Below are positions 25,501 to 40,500 of a stretch of DNA of 64,000 bases, piece by piece. Both the position numbers and the translations under genes were made by a program. The first letter of the stretch is position 1. Each line of letters starts with the position of its first letter. This stretch comes from Prinia subflava. Its lineage: Eukaryota; Chordata; Aves; Passeriformes; Cisticolidae. The stretch spans positions 33,296,083 through 33,360,082 of the forward strand of contig NC_086253.1 in NCBI RefSeq assembly GCF_021018805.1, read 5' to 3'. Below the pieces are notes generated by a model. It ran no database searches and had not been told where the DNA came from. It saw only the letters and a list, made by a program, of their open reading frames with translations.

Positions 25501-28500
25501 TTTAACTGGCTTTTTTGTTCCCTTAAGAAAAAATAATCACATATGGAAAGAAGTATTCAACTCATGAAAACTTCTTAAGTCTTCTTACATTCTTCTGATA
25601 TATTACCCGAATTCTAGCATGCCTTTTCTTTCAAGAATCACTTGGTTACACATGTGCTTATCTCCCTATGAACGATCAGTTTTAGGTGCTGTATGCTTAC
25701 TTAGGGAGTAGCATGCTTAAAATTACATGGCTGGTTTGAAAACTTTGGTTTATACTACTTGCTGCTCAGAACAAGTATGTTGGTGACCTAAGTACTACTT
25801 GCTAGTTTACTTTCCCTCTCAGGTAAAGGGAAATTGCTCTTGTTTCTGAGGCATGGTGGAGCCTACAGTGTGTTTTGACATTACTGCTAATCGTGAGAAG
25901 CCTGTGTCAACAAGAAGCAGACCCATGGCTTGAACAAAAGCAGTTACTTTATATGACCTGAATAGGCCTTGATAGAGTAATATATGCTCTGTTGTAGAAT
26001 AAATCTGTTTCCTTCAGATGCTGCTATTTTTAACTAATGCCAAGGTTTTACTTAATGAGTAGCACTTGATATGCAGTAGGTTAATTCCCTGCAAGTCCCT
26101 GAGCTGCTGCAAGGGCTGCTTTACACAAGTACCTAGAATGTGTTCTCAAATCAATTGGATTTTATTGCCTGGCTACTTTAAGAGCACTTATTAAAACTGA
26201 CAACCCTTTTGACTGCTTATCCTTTCACTGGCCAGATCTATTAGATGCCATTCAACTAACCTGTGTGAAGTCAGCTAAACATTCCAGTCCTGGGATTCAG
26301 ATACCTGGTAGTAATGGCCAGTGCTTTTTAAACAAGTCTGCTGCAAAGAGAACTTTCCCTGATACTGCACAAACATTCTGGATAAGGACCGTTTGGACTA
26401 GGTCTTAAAATAGTAGTTCTTGCTGCTTTCAAGCAAATTGTAGATGAGTTCTACTGCTTAGCAGATGAGTTCGTTTAGACCTTGCATTATGCTCCTGTTT
26501 TGACCTTCAACATATCTGGGAGTATTTCAGTGCATCAATAACATTGAACTCCTTATGGCCTTCACACAAGGAGCTCGGTGTTTTTCAGAAAAACTTTTAT
26601 TCTAAGACTGTTGAAATTCCAGTTATTCTACTTTACTATGGGAAAAAGAACAAAGTAAGCAAAACTGAAAGTTGTTTGTTTCCCCTTAATGAAAACCCGT
26701 AAGAACTGATGGGAACATTTCAACAGTAGTCTGTTACAGAGTTTCTCTTTTTTCAGGACAGTGCTATCAGTCTTGTATCTAAGCAGTGTACTTTCTGATA
26801 ACTCATCTTTAAATTTGGTTAGTGCCTCAGGCCCTGAAAAAATTGCTGTTGTGGTGCTGTGTAATAGGGCATGTAAACAAAACAGTAGTGGCTCACATGA
26901 GGAGAAACAAATACTTCTTGACTCTTGCTGAGGAATGGCTTAGGCTATTGTATTTCACCTGATGTAGGAATTATGGCACATCACACATGGTACATGTGAT
27001 ACATTGCACTTGTTGATGTTACCCGTGGCTATGGTAACAAACTGCATTGTGTGATCTTTCTTAGATTAGCTCCAGAGTGGCAACACTGGGAAAATCTGTA
27101 AGATGACCTTGATTATCCAAGATCTGAGAAACTAGTGAAATAAAGCAAGCAGTCTTGCTTTTCTTTCCAGGCAGAGACATGTACTAGTGATTCTTAATTT
27201 CCTGTAGAGTAGATGTTGGTCTGAGAGCAAGTATACTCTTGAATTTCTAATGTTACGAATTTTTAGAGGTAAGGCACTCATTAACTTGTTCTGGGTCATG
27301 TTCACAGGGTATGTTTCTGCTTACTGTCAAAGGAGTGGCAAGCACTGCATTACTCACACTGTTTTGCTAAAACAAGTTAGGCTTGTTTTAGTGTAAAAAT
27401 ATTTTTTCCTCTCTGTGCCTTTAATGTGCTAGCTGATTTCTACAGATGTAGGTAATATGACATCTTCTGTACAAGGTGTACATAAGGTGTACATAAACAG
27501 GTGTTTATGTACCTTATACATGGAAGAGGTGATGTCTGGTCCTCTAGGATACTTTGAAAGCAGGAGAAGAACCTGTGACTACATATGAACAGACTTTAGT
27601 TGTGAATGATAGACTAACTAAATCTGTGTCTGTATTCTCTAGGGTTTGACTTTCTGAAAGAGCCAGAAATTGATTATGCTGATAGAGAAAAATCTTAAGC
27701 AGTGTTTACTCAAGACCCTCTGTTTAACCAGCTGGGCTGTTCCTGATAAGAACTTGCTTGTAGGTGTTATCGTAATAGGACTAATTAACAACTGTGACCT
27801 AATAGTAATTGCATAACTGTAGTTTGTGAAACTTGATTGCTCTCTATAAAATGAGATTATTTAATCAGTCACTCTAAAAAATGCAGTGTTAAAACTGAAA
27901 TATTAAATTCTTTTGTATTGGAAGTATTGACTTCCAACTGTAACTTACCTGAGTGCTAAACAGCTGAAAAATGGGGATTCTAACTTTCAAGATAGTATGG
28001 TCTGTACTGTGTTTAAATAAATCAACAGGTAAGTTACATCTTACAAATCTTTTTTGTAAGATGTAACTTTTAATTGGATTAAAGGATTCTCTCTCAAACA
28101 CAATATTTTGCTTATGCAATGCTTGTTTAGGGTATTGGTGACCATGCTTAAAATCATTTAAGGTTTGAAACCACCTACTGAAATGTGATTATGTTCTGTA
28201 ATCTTAATTAGAAAAATAAATTGGGATTTCACCACTAATATTCTGTCTAGATAGCTCTGAGTTTGGATTTAGAAAGCTTGATGAAATTTATTATGGTCTA
28301 TACTGCCCTAATAGAGTAAAATATTTCTTAAGAAAAAGTGGTTTTGACAAAATGCCCTTTGTTAGTCTTTACTATTCTCATTTTTTCTGTGCTATCATTG
28401 GTAGTTGAGGAATAAGATTTTGCCTGGCAAGTTTTTGGTAATATAGGGAGCAGTTTGACTCTTGGAACAGTGTCCTGGAAAACCTTGCATAGCTCTCAAG

Positions 28501-31500
28501 TTCTCTCAAGAAGAATATTCCTTCAAGCAATTCCCATTCATTGATAGCCAACAAGGGTGTCTAACCTTTCCAATTGCTTTTCTTAGGGTGGTGAGCATGC
28601 TCGAAGGTCCTCTCTTCTCAAGAGCGACGAACTGTTGTCGTACTACTATGACGATGTGAAAACAGTTTATGATATTTTCCAAAGGGGTTTACGTGTATCA
28701 AGTAAGTCTAAAATTAAAGCAAATATTTTAAATATGTCAAGAACTACATACTTGAACTCTTTTGAAATGCAGCTGGACATAGGGATCTCTGTCTAGCAAT
28801 ATGATTAATGTATTGAATGTGAATTTTCTTGAGGACAAATTAAACTGATATTTTGTGAAACAGAATTCTGAGAATAAAGTCAGTGCTGTATTCCTTGGCC
28901 TAAACCAACTTTGTTCCCTCTGTCCTTTCTCAGCTTCTTCCCTTGCACCTCTGAAGAAACATGTGAAAGCGTCTCCTGAGAATCTAGGGTCTTAACACCA
29001 AGAGTGATGTCAGGATAGAGGAGATGGGGTTAAATTTTGAGTAACTTTTATTTTTTTTTTTTCAGATAATGGTCCATGTCTCGGTTTTAGAAAACCAAAC
29101 CAGCCATATGAATGGATCTCCTATAAAGAGGTAAGCAGTCTTTCTTAGTGGTAGACTTGCCTTTGTTTGCTGAGACCACTGATACAACATCCAGTAATGT
29201 GATATAACAAATTTGAATTATTTATGTTTTAAAGTAGTAGCAAAATATTGCAGAAAGGGTTTAGTTCCTATTAATGTCTTAAAGGAAGAGCCTTAAATAT
29301 GTGCAAGGGAGAGAAAAAATGGCATCTCCCGTGCTTGGTTCATGAACCCCAAAAAATTCTGAAATAAAACTGTTATCTTGGCATCTCAGTGCTGAATTGT
29401 TTAGAATTTGGGTGCAGCAGCTTTGAAGTAGTGTTCAGGTACTCAGACTGTGCTTGCTTCCAAGAGGCTCACTTTACACTAGGAGAAGTTCTATCTATTG
29501 GTGTTTGGGCTTCCTGACACCTTGTCTCTGTAGTGCTGAATGATATTGTATAGAGTGCTGGCAGATCTGCTTCTAACTAGCAGCATGCTGCTTCTTGATC
29601 CCTGAAAATATCTGTATGCAATTCTCCATTAACAGCTGTGCACACTTCTTATCCAGTTGGTCTTCAAATTTGCATAAACCTTGCCTATTGCGTACTGTTA
29701 AGGTCATTGAACACCTTCTGTGTGTAATAGACCTCACTTTTTTCCCAAGGTGACTTTGCTGGGAATTTGTTAGGTGCAACCTCTCTTGTTAAAGCTTTGC
29801 TTTTGGGGTCATGTGGGCAACAAGGTTGAAAGTCATGTGCTATATAGAAAGAATTTAGAAAATTGCCTTCCCAAGCTTTTTTAATAGAACTAAGTGGCTT
29901 TTGCCTCCTTGTTCTCCTGCTTTTTGAAGGGAGAAATGCCATTCCCATAGGCACTTAATGAAGTAAAAGGATGGTGTATGTAATGTTTGTGATTAAACAG
30001 AAATATTATGTTTAATCATTCCAGGGTCACTTCCTGGGTTTAACACAGATACAGCAAACAGCTTTTTTTGTGTATGTGTGCTGAACTGCTAAACTTACAT
30101 TTAATGCTATCAAGTGTTTTTTCTGCTGCATATTGAGTACAAGTGTAATAATTACAATCAGTGCAATGTAATGGCACTGCAATGTTTAGGTTAGCAAAGT
30201 CACAGAGGGCATCCAATATAGCCTAAAAAACTTCTCTCTCATTCATACCAATTAATAACTGTTGAGGTGAGTTTGCAGTTAAGAGCTTGCTCTGACTCTT
30301 TTTGTTCTCCCTCTTTTTTTGCTCCTTCAGGTTGCAGACAGAGCTGAATATGTGGGCTCTGCATTACTCCACCGAGGCTTCAAACCATCTCATGTTCAGT
30401 ATATAGGAATCTTTTCACAAAACAGACCTGAGGTAATTTCACTAATGTGTTGTGTATTTGTGGTCTGTCCATTACTAAAATGGCTTACTCCTTTGTCTCT
30501 TGGCAGTGTGCTTCCTTACTGAGAGCCCATTTGGCGTCAGGATAAGCCTAATGACTGACACTGTAGCCTGGTGAGCCATTGTAGACATGGCATCTTTCAG
30601 CTAAAAACCCAAACTGGTTGTTAACAGAATAGTTAATGTCAAGTATTATTGTGTTTTGGTTGTTTTGTTGTTGTTGTTTTTTGCCCCCAAAGCTAAATGT
30701 AAAAGGCTGGAGAGCAGAAAAAAAAATCAAGGAATTCAGAAGAACTTAACTAATTTATTTTCTGTTTCCAGGTTATAGAGGTGGCTTGTTTAAGTAGTAA
30801 AAACACTACTTGGTTTGTCTTAAAAAGTAACACTGAAGATAGTTGAAAGTGACAGGAAGTCTCAGGGAGGTGTTTAAACTTTTAAAACACAAAGAAACAC
30901 TTAGTGATCAAATATTTGGACAAAAATATGTTAAATAATTCTGTTTCTGCCAGAAGCCCTAGGCACAAGTATTCTGGGAAGGACAAACTGTTGCTGAAGG
31001 CAAAAATTGGAAATGAATTTAATAAAAATGGGTAGAAAGACTGAAAGTGGCACAAATTAAGATGAGCTGAGGCAACTATGGGGATATTCAGGTTGATAGT
31101 GCCTATCCATTTTAACCCAGAAGTGGTTCTAGATTGCCCTTTCTAAAAACATTATGAAATACTCAGTAAGTATATATTCTTTAGACTTGTTTATTAGATC
31201 TGTTTAATATGACTGAATTTCTCTAACCTAGATTTATGTTTAGTAGTTTGAGCTAGTACTTGCTGCATTAAGCTAGTTCAGTGTAAACCTTTATTCAGAC
31301 TGGGGACTGCATCTTACCCTTTATCCAAAGGATGCTGTCCCTCTTGATTAAATGCTCCCATTTCTGTTTGCCATTATCAAAGGACATGCACAGTTCTGAC
31401 AGGCTGAGAAGTTCTGTCAGTGTCTTGGTCTCTTCTTGCCACTAAGATGCAAGCTGTATAACAAGTGACTTTGGCTTCCTTCTTTCTCTCTTGACCTACA

Positions 31501-34500
31501 CCCTAAGAAACTCCTGAGCTCTTGGGTTGTCCTGATGGAATTCTATTTCCAAGAGCTATAGATTTATTTCTATAATAAAGAAGGCTGGAATATATTCAGT
31601 TAGGAAGCTATTACATAACATGGAGCTACAGACTCTACAATTCAGTTTCCTGGGCATGTGACATGATGAAACAGAAGTAAAACAGGGAGGCAGATGGGGT
31701 TTTTTTGTGCCAGTTTGAATTGTTTCTCTATAGATCTTTGCATGCAAGGTCTTTGCTGGGTTAGTGAATTTCTGGAGGAGAGCATGGAATTTTGCTCTTA
31801 GATCACAGAGATAAAATGCTTAAATTGCATTGCTTTGAGTTGGGTCAGGAATGAGATGAAAAGATTTGTTTAAACCAGCAATTTGAAATCTGGGATTTTC
31901 CCTGCTCAAAACTACTGGATGGGTGTTGTGACATCCCAGTCATAAGCACTTAATCCAGACAGGAGAATATGTGAAGGGTTTTTTGTGTGTGTGAAATGAT
32001 TCACATTTGTTATTTCAGGGAAAAACTGCTGGGGAAATCCCCTAATGGGAAAAATCCTAGCAAAACCAAAACTTGGATTTGTAAATAAAAGTATTACTTT
32101 CTCTTTGAGTTCCTGGAAAACAGTCACCTCTTCTGGAAATGGGGAGGTTTTGTTTTGGATTGAGAAAAAGCACAACAGTGAAGTATGATTTCCCCTAACA
32201 GAAGATCAGAGCCACGTAAGAAAAGAAACTGAAAATCTGACTGTTATCTATATTTAGTACTAGTTGCTTGCTTGGGCTTTGAGAGAACTCAACTGTCAGG
32301 GCTTGATATTTATACTTACTCATAATTTTAGAAGAAAAATGGAAACAAGTGTTTTGGTATCCCAGAAAATAAAGATGCTGGTTGTACCATTGAGAATGAT
32401 GTGCAACAGTTGTTGGAGGCTGCAACAGGAAGCTTTTAGCACTGTGTGCAGCTTCTGAAGTCTTTTTGTACTAGACCCCCACCCTATTAAAATAACTTCT
32501 AAACTTCTGGCTGCTGAACAGCAGCACAGCTGCCGCCTTGTTACATGTCCTAGAGGAGGCTGTTTAGCAAGAACTATTCAGTGGACCCTTTCATGGCTAT
32601 TATAAATGTGCCTGCTTAGACTTATCAGTACATGCAATGACTTCATGAAAGTCTAGTTACCTGTTAGCTAGTCTTGTACTAGTTTTATAAGAAGCCTTTT
32701 TGGACAAGAGGCATGCAACTTGCCCATGGCATGAATGCTGTCAGAAAAATTTCCTGTGTTTGAGGCAGTCTGAATCTATTAATAGAATACTTTGGGAAAC
32801 TGGCCCCTAAGAAACAGTTTGTAAAACTGAGATTTGGCAACTTTACATACTCTCTATTAGATGATTTATGGACTAATCAGCTGAGTCATGTTTAAACTTG
32901 TCATCATGTGTGGGTGAGGTAGCTGGCTAGTTCTGCAAAAACACTGGAAAGTGTAACAGTTTGGGGGAGGGGAAAGGAAACACGCCTGTTGGTGCCAGTC
33001 TTGGTGAATTGTAAGTTTTAAAGGTGCATGCAGTTTTGTTCCTGTCATTGGGACTGACTAAAGGTACTGAGAATTTTTGTCAGTATTTGATGGGAAAACT
33101 GGAAATGTTCTAGTTCCACTGGCCCCTTCATGTGTCTGGAGGCTCGTACTTGAGGAGTTGCATGCTATTCTGTGTTTTGGTCTAGCTAGTTGGTTACAAA
33201 CTACACCCAAGAGTTATAATCAGGAAAAAAAAATTGCATTACTATCTTACCTTGATGATACTGTGGATGAAAACAGGCTGGCTGTAAAGCATAACTCACA
33301 TAACACATCATAAGGCTGCAATATGCATTATGTTTGAGTACTAGCTAGCAGGTAAATCCTTCTTACTGCAGCTTGCAGGGATGTAGTTCTATTTTTTTAT
33401 AGAAATCTTCATATTAGATTCCTATAAAGAAGAATGGTTAGTTGAGACATGCTGAGAAACTGTCTGGAGCTGACTTTCCAAAGAACTTTTATTTTAATTA
33501 CATGTGTTGCCTGTCTGACCATTAAATGAGATGCACATAATGCAGAGGTAAGAATATTGTGTGTGTATAAATTTAACGTGTGGTCAAGACATAAGTGAGT
33601 CCTTCACTGATTCATGATAATATGGAACACTGAAAGCTTTGCCTACCTCAATAACATAAAACCAATAAAAAATACTGTAGTCTTGCTCAAAATCTTTCTA
33701 TTAGTAGGTAAACTAAGGAGACAGTTAGTGTTAACTGCTTTTTTCAAAAGTACTTAATATTACTTTTAAGGATACGGTTAAATTTTATTGGATTGGATTC
33801 TTTCCTATAGCTCCTTATTATTTAGGGATTTTTTTTTTCCTCCTTCCACAGATAAAAATTGAGTAGCTCTTCCAAGTGAAAAAACAATACAAACTGCCTC
33901 TTACTTTTTAGAAAGACTTGTCCACATGAGCTGTGTCCTATTAGCTTCCTTGTTAGATTTTAAATATGAATCTTTCTTGGAGGTCTGTTACAATAAGCAA
34001 AACATAGTGACTTTGATCTCTTCTCTTTGTGCAGTGGGTCATCATTGAACAGGCATGCTATGCATACTCCATGGTGGTGGTGCCACTCTATGATACACTG
34101 GGAGCTGAGGCTATTACATACATTGTGAACAAAGGTAGGACACTTTCAGTAGCTCAGCAACTGAAAATATGATGACAGAGCTGAGTGAGGGCAGAGCTGG
34201 ACCCTTCTTCAGAAAAGCTTTCCATTGCAACATACTGAACCATGTATGGATTTAGTCTAAACTGAACTTGTCATGTTGATAATATAGTTCTTTTTCATCA
34301 GCTGACTTGTCATTGGTTTTCTGTGACAAACCTGACAAGGCCAAACTTCTGCTAGCCAGTGTGGAAAAGGGAGAGACTCCAATACTCAACACCATTGTTA
34401 TCATGGACTCTTTTGGTGTGGATCTTGTGGAACGTGGCAAAAAGTGTGGTGTGGAAGTCTTCAGCATGAGAGAAATAGAGGTGAGAATGCTTAACCTGCT

Positions 34501-37500
34501 TAACTGCTTTCATCCCATTTACTTGCCATGGATTAGTTTCAAAATGCTTAACTATCTCTTGGATTGAAGTTTACACAAAAATATGAAAAATTATAGAAGG
34601 AAAACAACTTGCTAATGGTATTTCACAATGCTCAAAGTATAATAGTGGATATGCCAAGATGACAGAATGAAAGTTTAGTCCTAGACTGAACACTAGATCT
34701 GAGTGTTAAGGCTTGCCCATGTGAAGCATAATGTGATAATTATATACTGTGACTAATATTTCAGAAATTCTTATTTCAGTAAGAGCCTGTGTAGGTTTTG
34801 GTCTTGTGAAAACTGGTGCTTTTCTGTGTACACTGAATCTACAAGGTTTTTTGGGGGAGGAGGAAAATGTCAGTCAACTTCTTACAGGATAAGGTTTTGG
34901 TGATATGGCGGAATGAGCTTCCATTCCAGCTTTCCAAGCAGAAATCATTTTAATTAACTTCCTGATGTCAAGTCTTGGTTTTGCTTGTAGTTTTTGTCTG
35001 CATAGATCTCTTATGCAAGTTTATTTCATAACTTCACTCATTTGGAGAACCCTTTCCCAGGATCAGATTGCATGAAGTCCATCTTTACTGTGAGATTATG
35101 AAACTGGATTTAGCCTGGTTTCAGCTGTAGTTCTGATGAAGGCTTGGCTCACTAGACTTTGAGGATCTGCAGATAAGTGTGCTTGCCTTGTGCAGGTGTC
35201 TGTAACTGGTATGAAATGCCTCATTTCACTGAACTTGCTTTCATAGCAGTGAAGACAGCTATGTTAATAGGGCCACCTTCTGGTAAAGACACAAAAATGT
35301 CAGCACACCTTCTTTTAAAAGGAAGATTGACTGACAAACTAGCCTCAGTAAGAGTGCCAGGTTAAAATGGAGTTAAAAGCATGAAATAGGGCTAGAGTCA
35401 AGTGATTTGTAGTTCACTGGCCACAGGGTTGAATTAAACTTAGAAAAAGAGTGGCCCAAGTGTAAGTTGTTAGACTAAGATGAGCTTCCTTCCTTGAGCT
35501 GAACTGCAGTTTTTGACACAGGAAGATGCTTTCCACTGGATCTTCTAATTAGGGAAAAATAAAACTGAGGCTAAATGTTGTCTTTACATAAGATGTTTGT
35601 ATGCTTAAGTAGTGATGTTCAGTAGTACTCTATAGCTCTTATTTCATTAATGCAAACATCAGGTTAAGTAATAGGTGTCCCAGGAGCCTTTTGTTTAAAT
35701 CTCTGAAGAGAAGTTAGAGGCAAACTTCTTATTAAATAATTTTAATAGTCCTTCAGTGAACAGGAAAGTTTTGTCACGTGTTTTTAAGGGGATAGAGACT
35801 CACAATATCTTCTAAAAGGTAACAGCTGTTTAGGAGCTTAGATTGGACTAGAATGACTATTTCTAGCTTTGAGTAGTTGTTTTCTGGATTTCTGGCTTGA
35901 GCTTATTGCTCAGCTCTGCATGGGTTACGTGAAACATTCCTCCGTGTATCCCCTAGAAGCCATCACCTTGGTTTCTGATGCCCAATATCTATATGTATCA
36001 TGTGGTTACTTGTAGCTGAGTATCTGAATAAATGCCTCTTTAACAGAACAAGATGGTGGAGTTTTGTTCTAAGAGATCAAAACAAGTGTCTTGGAGATCT
36101 TAGCTGTATATTCACCAAATACCAGATTTTACTCAAAGCAGGTTGTAGGGAGTTACTGAGCTTGTGGTGGTACTTGAAATGGAAGTCCTGTTTTGAGCAG
36201 ACAGCTGTGTTGCCATAGTGGTAAACATTTGCATAATGCACTCTTTCAAAAAGGCAAGCCTACAGGTGTGGGAATGTTAACTGTGTTTCCAGACATTCCC
36301 TTTGTCTTAAACTTCTTTGGGTAAATCTAAAAGGTACATGATGCTAAAGTGTAGAGCTCAAAAGAATGCATATGCTATTGTTGTGTACTTGGAATGTAAA
36401 GGCAGTGGTGAAGCTGGCGTCTCAAATGGTGCTTCCAAAGCTATGCTTAACAGAAGGTCCTCTTTAACTTGCATAAGCCCTTAAGATAGTATTGTTTCTA
36501 GTTTCAAATAGGCATGACAATAGTAAGTCTTGGTTTGAAACTTTGAAGCGTATAGATACTCAACATCAGCTTGCAAATATTTCCTCTTACTCAGTATATC
36601 CTTGGTGGTAAAAGGATCATTTTGATATCCTTTTCCTTCTGCCTAAAGAACCCTAACATTAGTGGTCAGGTCTGAGTAACTAAGGAGGAAGGAGGGCTCT
36701 GGATGAGAGTTTCTCCTATGTAAAAGGACTTCAAACCAGCAATGAAACTCAGCCTTTCTTGGAGGTGCTTGCTCAGATGAATCTTCCTTAATTTATTCAG
36801 TAATTTTTGGTGGCACATGTTCTGCATGAGGTGGCACATCTTCTGCACCAATGAGATTCTGTTGCCTTATCATAACCTTGAGTTTCCCTAGTGAGTGACT
36901 TCTGGTTTATTAGGTGGAGAAAGGCCCTGTGAATTTTAGATAAGTTATCTCTTTTGTATTTGTAAAACACAGTAGTTATTCTATGTATTTTTGAAATGTG
37001 CTTTAAAGCTTTTGTTGCTCTTATATAACCAGAGAAACACAGAATAGTTTGGGTTGGAAGGAACCTTAAAGATCATCTAGTTCCCATCCACCCTCCAGCC
37101 CTGGGCAGGAGGGTTGCTAAACAAGTTAAAATGCCTTAACAGAATCTAAATAATGAAGTATTATGGTGTTTACTAATGTTTGATAATTTTAAAGCAAGAA
37201 ATCTACACGCTTATGTCTATACTTTCTCTTCTTTCTGCAGGAGCTGGGAAGAGCACACAGGCAAAAACCTGTGGTAAGTGTGAAATTGGTTCAAGTGAAA
37301 ATGTGAAGCTGGTTAGCATTCTTTAGATCGAACTAGCAAATCCCCCTATCTCCCATAGCTCAGAAATAGGGTCCTGATGTTTTGTCCAGGAAAATATTTT
37401 TTCCTGCTATCTTAACCATACTAATACTTTCTTAACTCTCATAGCCTCCAAAGCCAGAAGATCTAGCAGTCATCTGTTTCACCAGTGGAACAACAGGTAC

Positions 37501-40500
37501 ACCTTATTACATTATGTAGAATTTATTATTCTGTATGTGCAAAATTAATTCAGAAGTCCTCCTGCTTTTTTTTCTTTTTTCCCAAGATTACCCCCTGCTG
37601 CTGCACCTTTTTGGCAAGTAGTAGCTGGGGTGGTGTTACGGTAAAGTTCCATTGGATTTTTAATATTTTTTTCCATTTATTAATACAGAGTTGCAGTATT
37701 GGGGGGTGGAGGAGTTATGTTTTTGGGCTTGGAAATCAATAATGAATTTGTGTTTCCATAATAATAAGTGCTCGGCATCAGACTTTAGACTATCAATTCT
37801 TCCATAGTTCTTTTTTTTCTTTTACTTTATCAGCAAAATTGTTACATAGGTCTAAGCAAACTTGCTGTAAGACCAAAACAGACTGTCTAGATGTCACTCA
37901 CTTGATAACTGTGAAGTTCACACCCACTGGCATGGAGCATAAGGAAAGAATACAGCAGCAAGCTACATTTTTTAAGATAGATGTGGGAACAGAAATTAAT
38001 CTGGATTTGGTAGTTCCATCTTCATGGAAGAGTTGAATTTTGAATGAGAAACATATCAAAAAACATGGTGATTTCTCAAGGCTTTGGGCTCCTTAAGAAG
38101 TTATGACTTCATCACAAACTGATTATTTAACTGTTGCCAGCTGTTCTTGACAGTGTTTTGTTTAATTGATACACAAAGAAATGTATTAATATCAAAGAAT
38201 GCTATCACATTAGTTTTGCCACTGCTGCCTTAAGGATCTAAATTTCACTGTTGAATCCTGATGTCCTTCTTCCTTAGGAAACCCTAAAGGAGCTATGATC
38301 ACTCATCAAAATGTAGTCAGCAATGCTTCAGCTTTTATGAAAACAACAGAGGTAAACTGAAAAGATAAACATTGTGGATTTGCTTGAAGGGAAATCTCAT
38401 GAGTAAACAAACATTGAAATCTTTAACTTTGGTCTTAAGCTTTAGTAAGATCCAAGTGAAAATGTAACTTGACAGCATTCTGTGCCCACTTGTCAGAGGT
38501 CAATGTTTACTGGTTATTTTGTCAGGGTCAAGAACCCAACAGATTTCCAATCTGTTCTGATTTAAGCAAAGTGACATAATGATCCTGATGTGAATCTACA
38601 TTGCATTCTGCCATGGGCTTATAGTGTTTCTCATTAGTGCAAGGAGTACTGTTTTTAAATTAAGCAACTGGTGTCACAATTAGCTCATGTAAGGTACCTT
38701 TAATATTAGCCTTAGGGTAAATTGGGTAAACAAACTTCCTAATCTAAGATGAAATTGTATTTTTTCAGACCAATAGTATTTGAACTTCTATTGCCTCCCT
38801 ACCCTCCCAATATATGTAATAGAACTATCAGAATTTATTTCTCTTCAGAAACCTATGCATGATAAATTGTAACAATCTGGTCACTGTACTCAACTCTAAA
38901 AGATTATTGTTTCTGCCGTGTCTCTTTACTCATGCTAGAAAGTCATTGCTGAAATCTTTTTAATGAAAGAAAGACAATACAGCTTCATTACAAACAAAAC
39001 TGAAGCAGGGGCTGTGCTCTGGAGTTCAGATGCTAGATTTTACTGTGTGTAACTCAGGCAAAATAGAAACTCAGTGAGAATTAAACTTTTGCTAACACTT
39101 ACAGAAATCATTTATACCTTCCACTGAGGATGTTCTGATATCATTCCTGCCCCTGGCTCATATGTTTGAGAGAATCGTTGAGGTAAGCATCTGTTTATTG
39201 TACTAAATTACTGAGAAGCTTACTTTTCTTACTGAATGCATCCAGGTGAAATATGCTCTTCCTTCTTATCTCTTGTAAATGCGTGTGAAAGCTTGAAATA
39301 AGGTTCAGGAAAACAGTGTCCCATAAACAGTACATAGTGAGCACTAGACAATTGGTTTTCATGCCAATATACAAACATTAACCTTAGAGCTAGGGTTAAT
39401 AAGAAACTGGTGTACTAGAACATGAGGCAATCCCTTAGCACATATACACTGCCCAGAAATTCCCTCTAATATAATTAGAGCACTATTAAAAATCCACGCC
39501 GTTCTTTAGTTTACAAACTTCAAAATTTTATTTTATAAGGAGGCATCCTGTTTGCTTACACAAAATTAATTTTAAGTTAAACTTACCACTGCTTCCAAGA
39601 AATTTCTACAGTACAGAAGGAGGGATTTTGTTTCAGTGTAATTTTTAGCCAGGAAATAGAAGTGGCCTTTAAATGCATTTCAGTGACAAACCTTGAAGTT
39701 CTGTCAGATCACTTGTTTTAGCATATAGCAAAATCTGAGGCCTAGTTTTTGAGAATGAAATGGCTGTGGTTATCCTAATGCTGGCAGTCTTGAAGTCCCC
39801 TGGGCCCATTTTGGGTGCTATGCATTACTGAAAGGATGCAATTCCCTTGTGCCTCTACAGTATGTAAGAAGTTCATTTATTAATTACTGCACTTATTGAA
39901 GTTGAATTAACACCTCTTCCTCAGGTGAGATTGCAAATACGTATGTTGAAGGTTTATAGAGGAAGCATCCATGCAAGCATGAAAAGGCATATGAAGCCAG
40001 AAATTGTTGTATAACTTCCATTAGGAATCCTAGGTTTTCTACTGAAAGTCTGAGTGTACATATATATATACAAAAATGTGTATATTTGTGTGTGTGTATC
40101 TATGCTACAAAGATTTAGAATAGTACACAACTGAGGTCTGCAGGTGCCTCTGGGCATTCAGCACTTTTTCTTCCAGATTACCTTTATCAGTTATAGCTCA
40201 GTGTCTGTTTGACTCCCTTGTCTTGCACCAGAACATACAATCTCTGTAGCTAACAGCTCTGCTCTTGATTATGCAGTAGAAACAGGATAGGAACTTGCAT
40301 TTTAAAAGAAAAAATTAAGAGTGTTCAGATTGCAGTATTCTTCCACCGGTTGAGGCCTGTACAAAATCGGTGATGTAGCTGCATAAGGACATTAACCGAG
40401 ATGTTACAGGTAGAAAGGAGAAAAGATCTCTTGCTGTTTGGGGTAGATGTGAACACAGGCTCTGTGGGAACCAATTTTACAGTTCTGTTTTGAAGTCCAT

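Larger units (their letters stand above)
22573..28586 (+). other. ACSL1 intron 2
   Basis: No exon was seen in this 6-kb intron. It holds an A-rich low-complexity stretch at about 23875-23905, a short minus-strand CR1 fragment (25233-25300) and a cluster of inverted repeats at 27482-27517 and 27940-28069. Confidence 0.7.
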
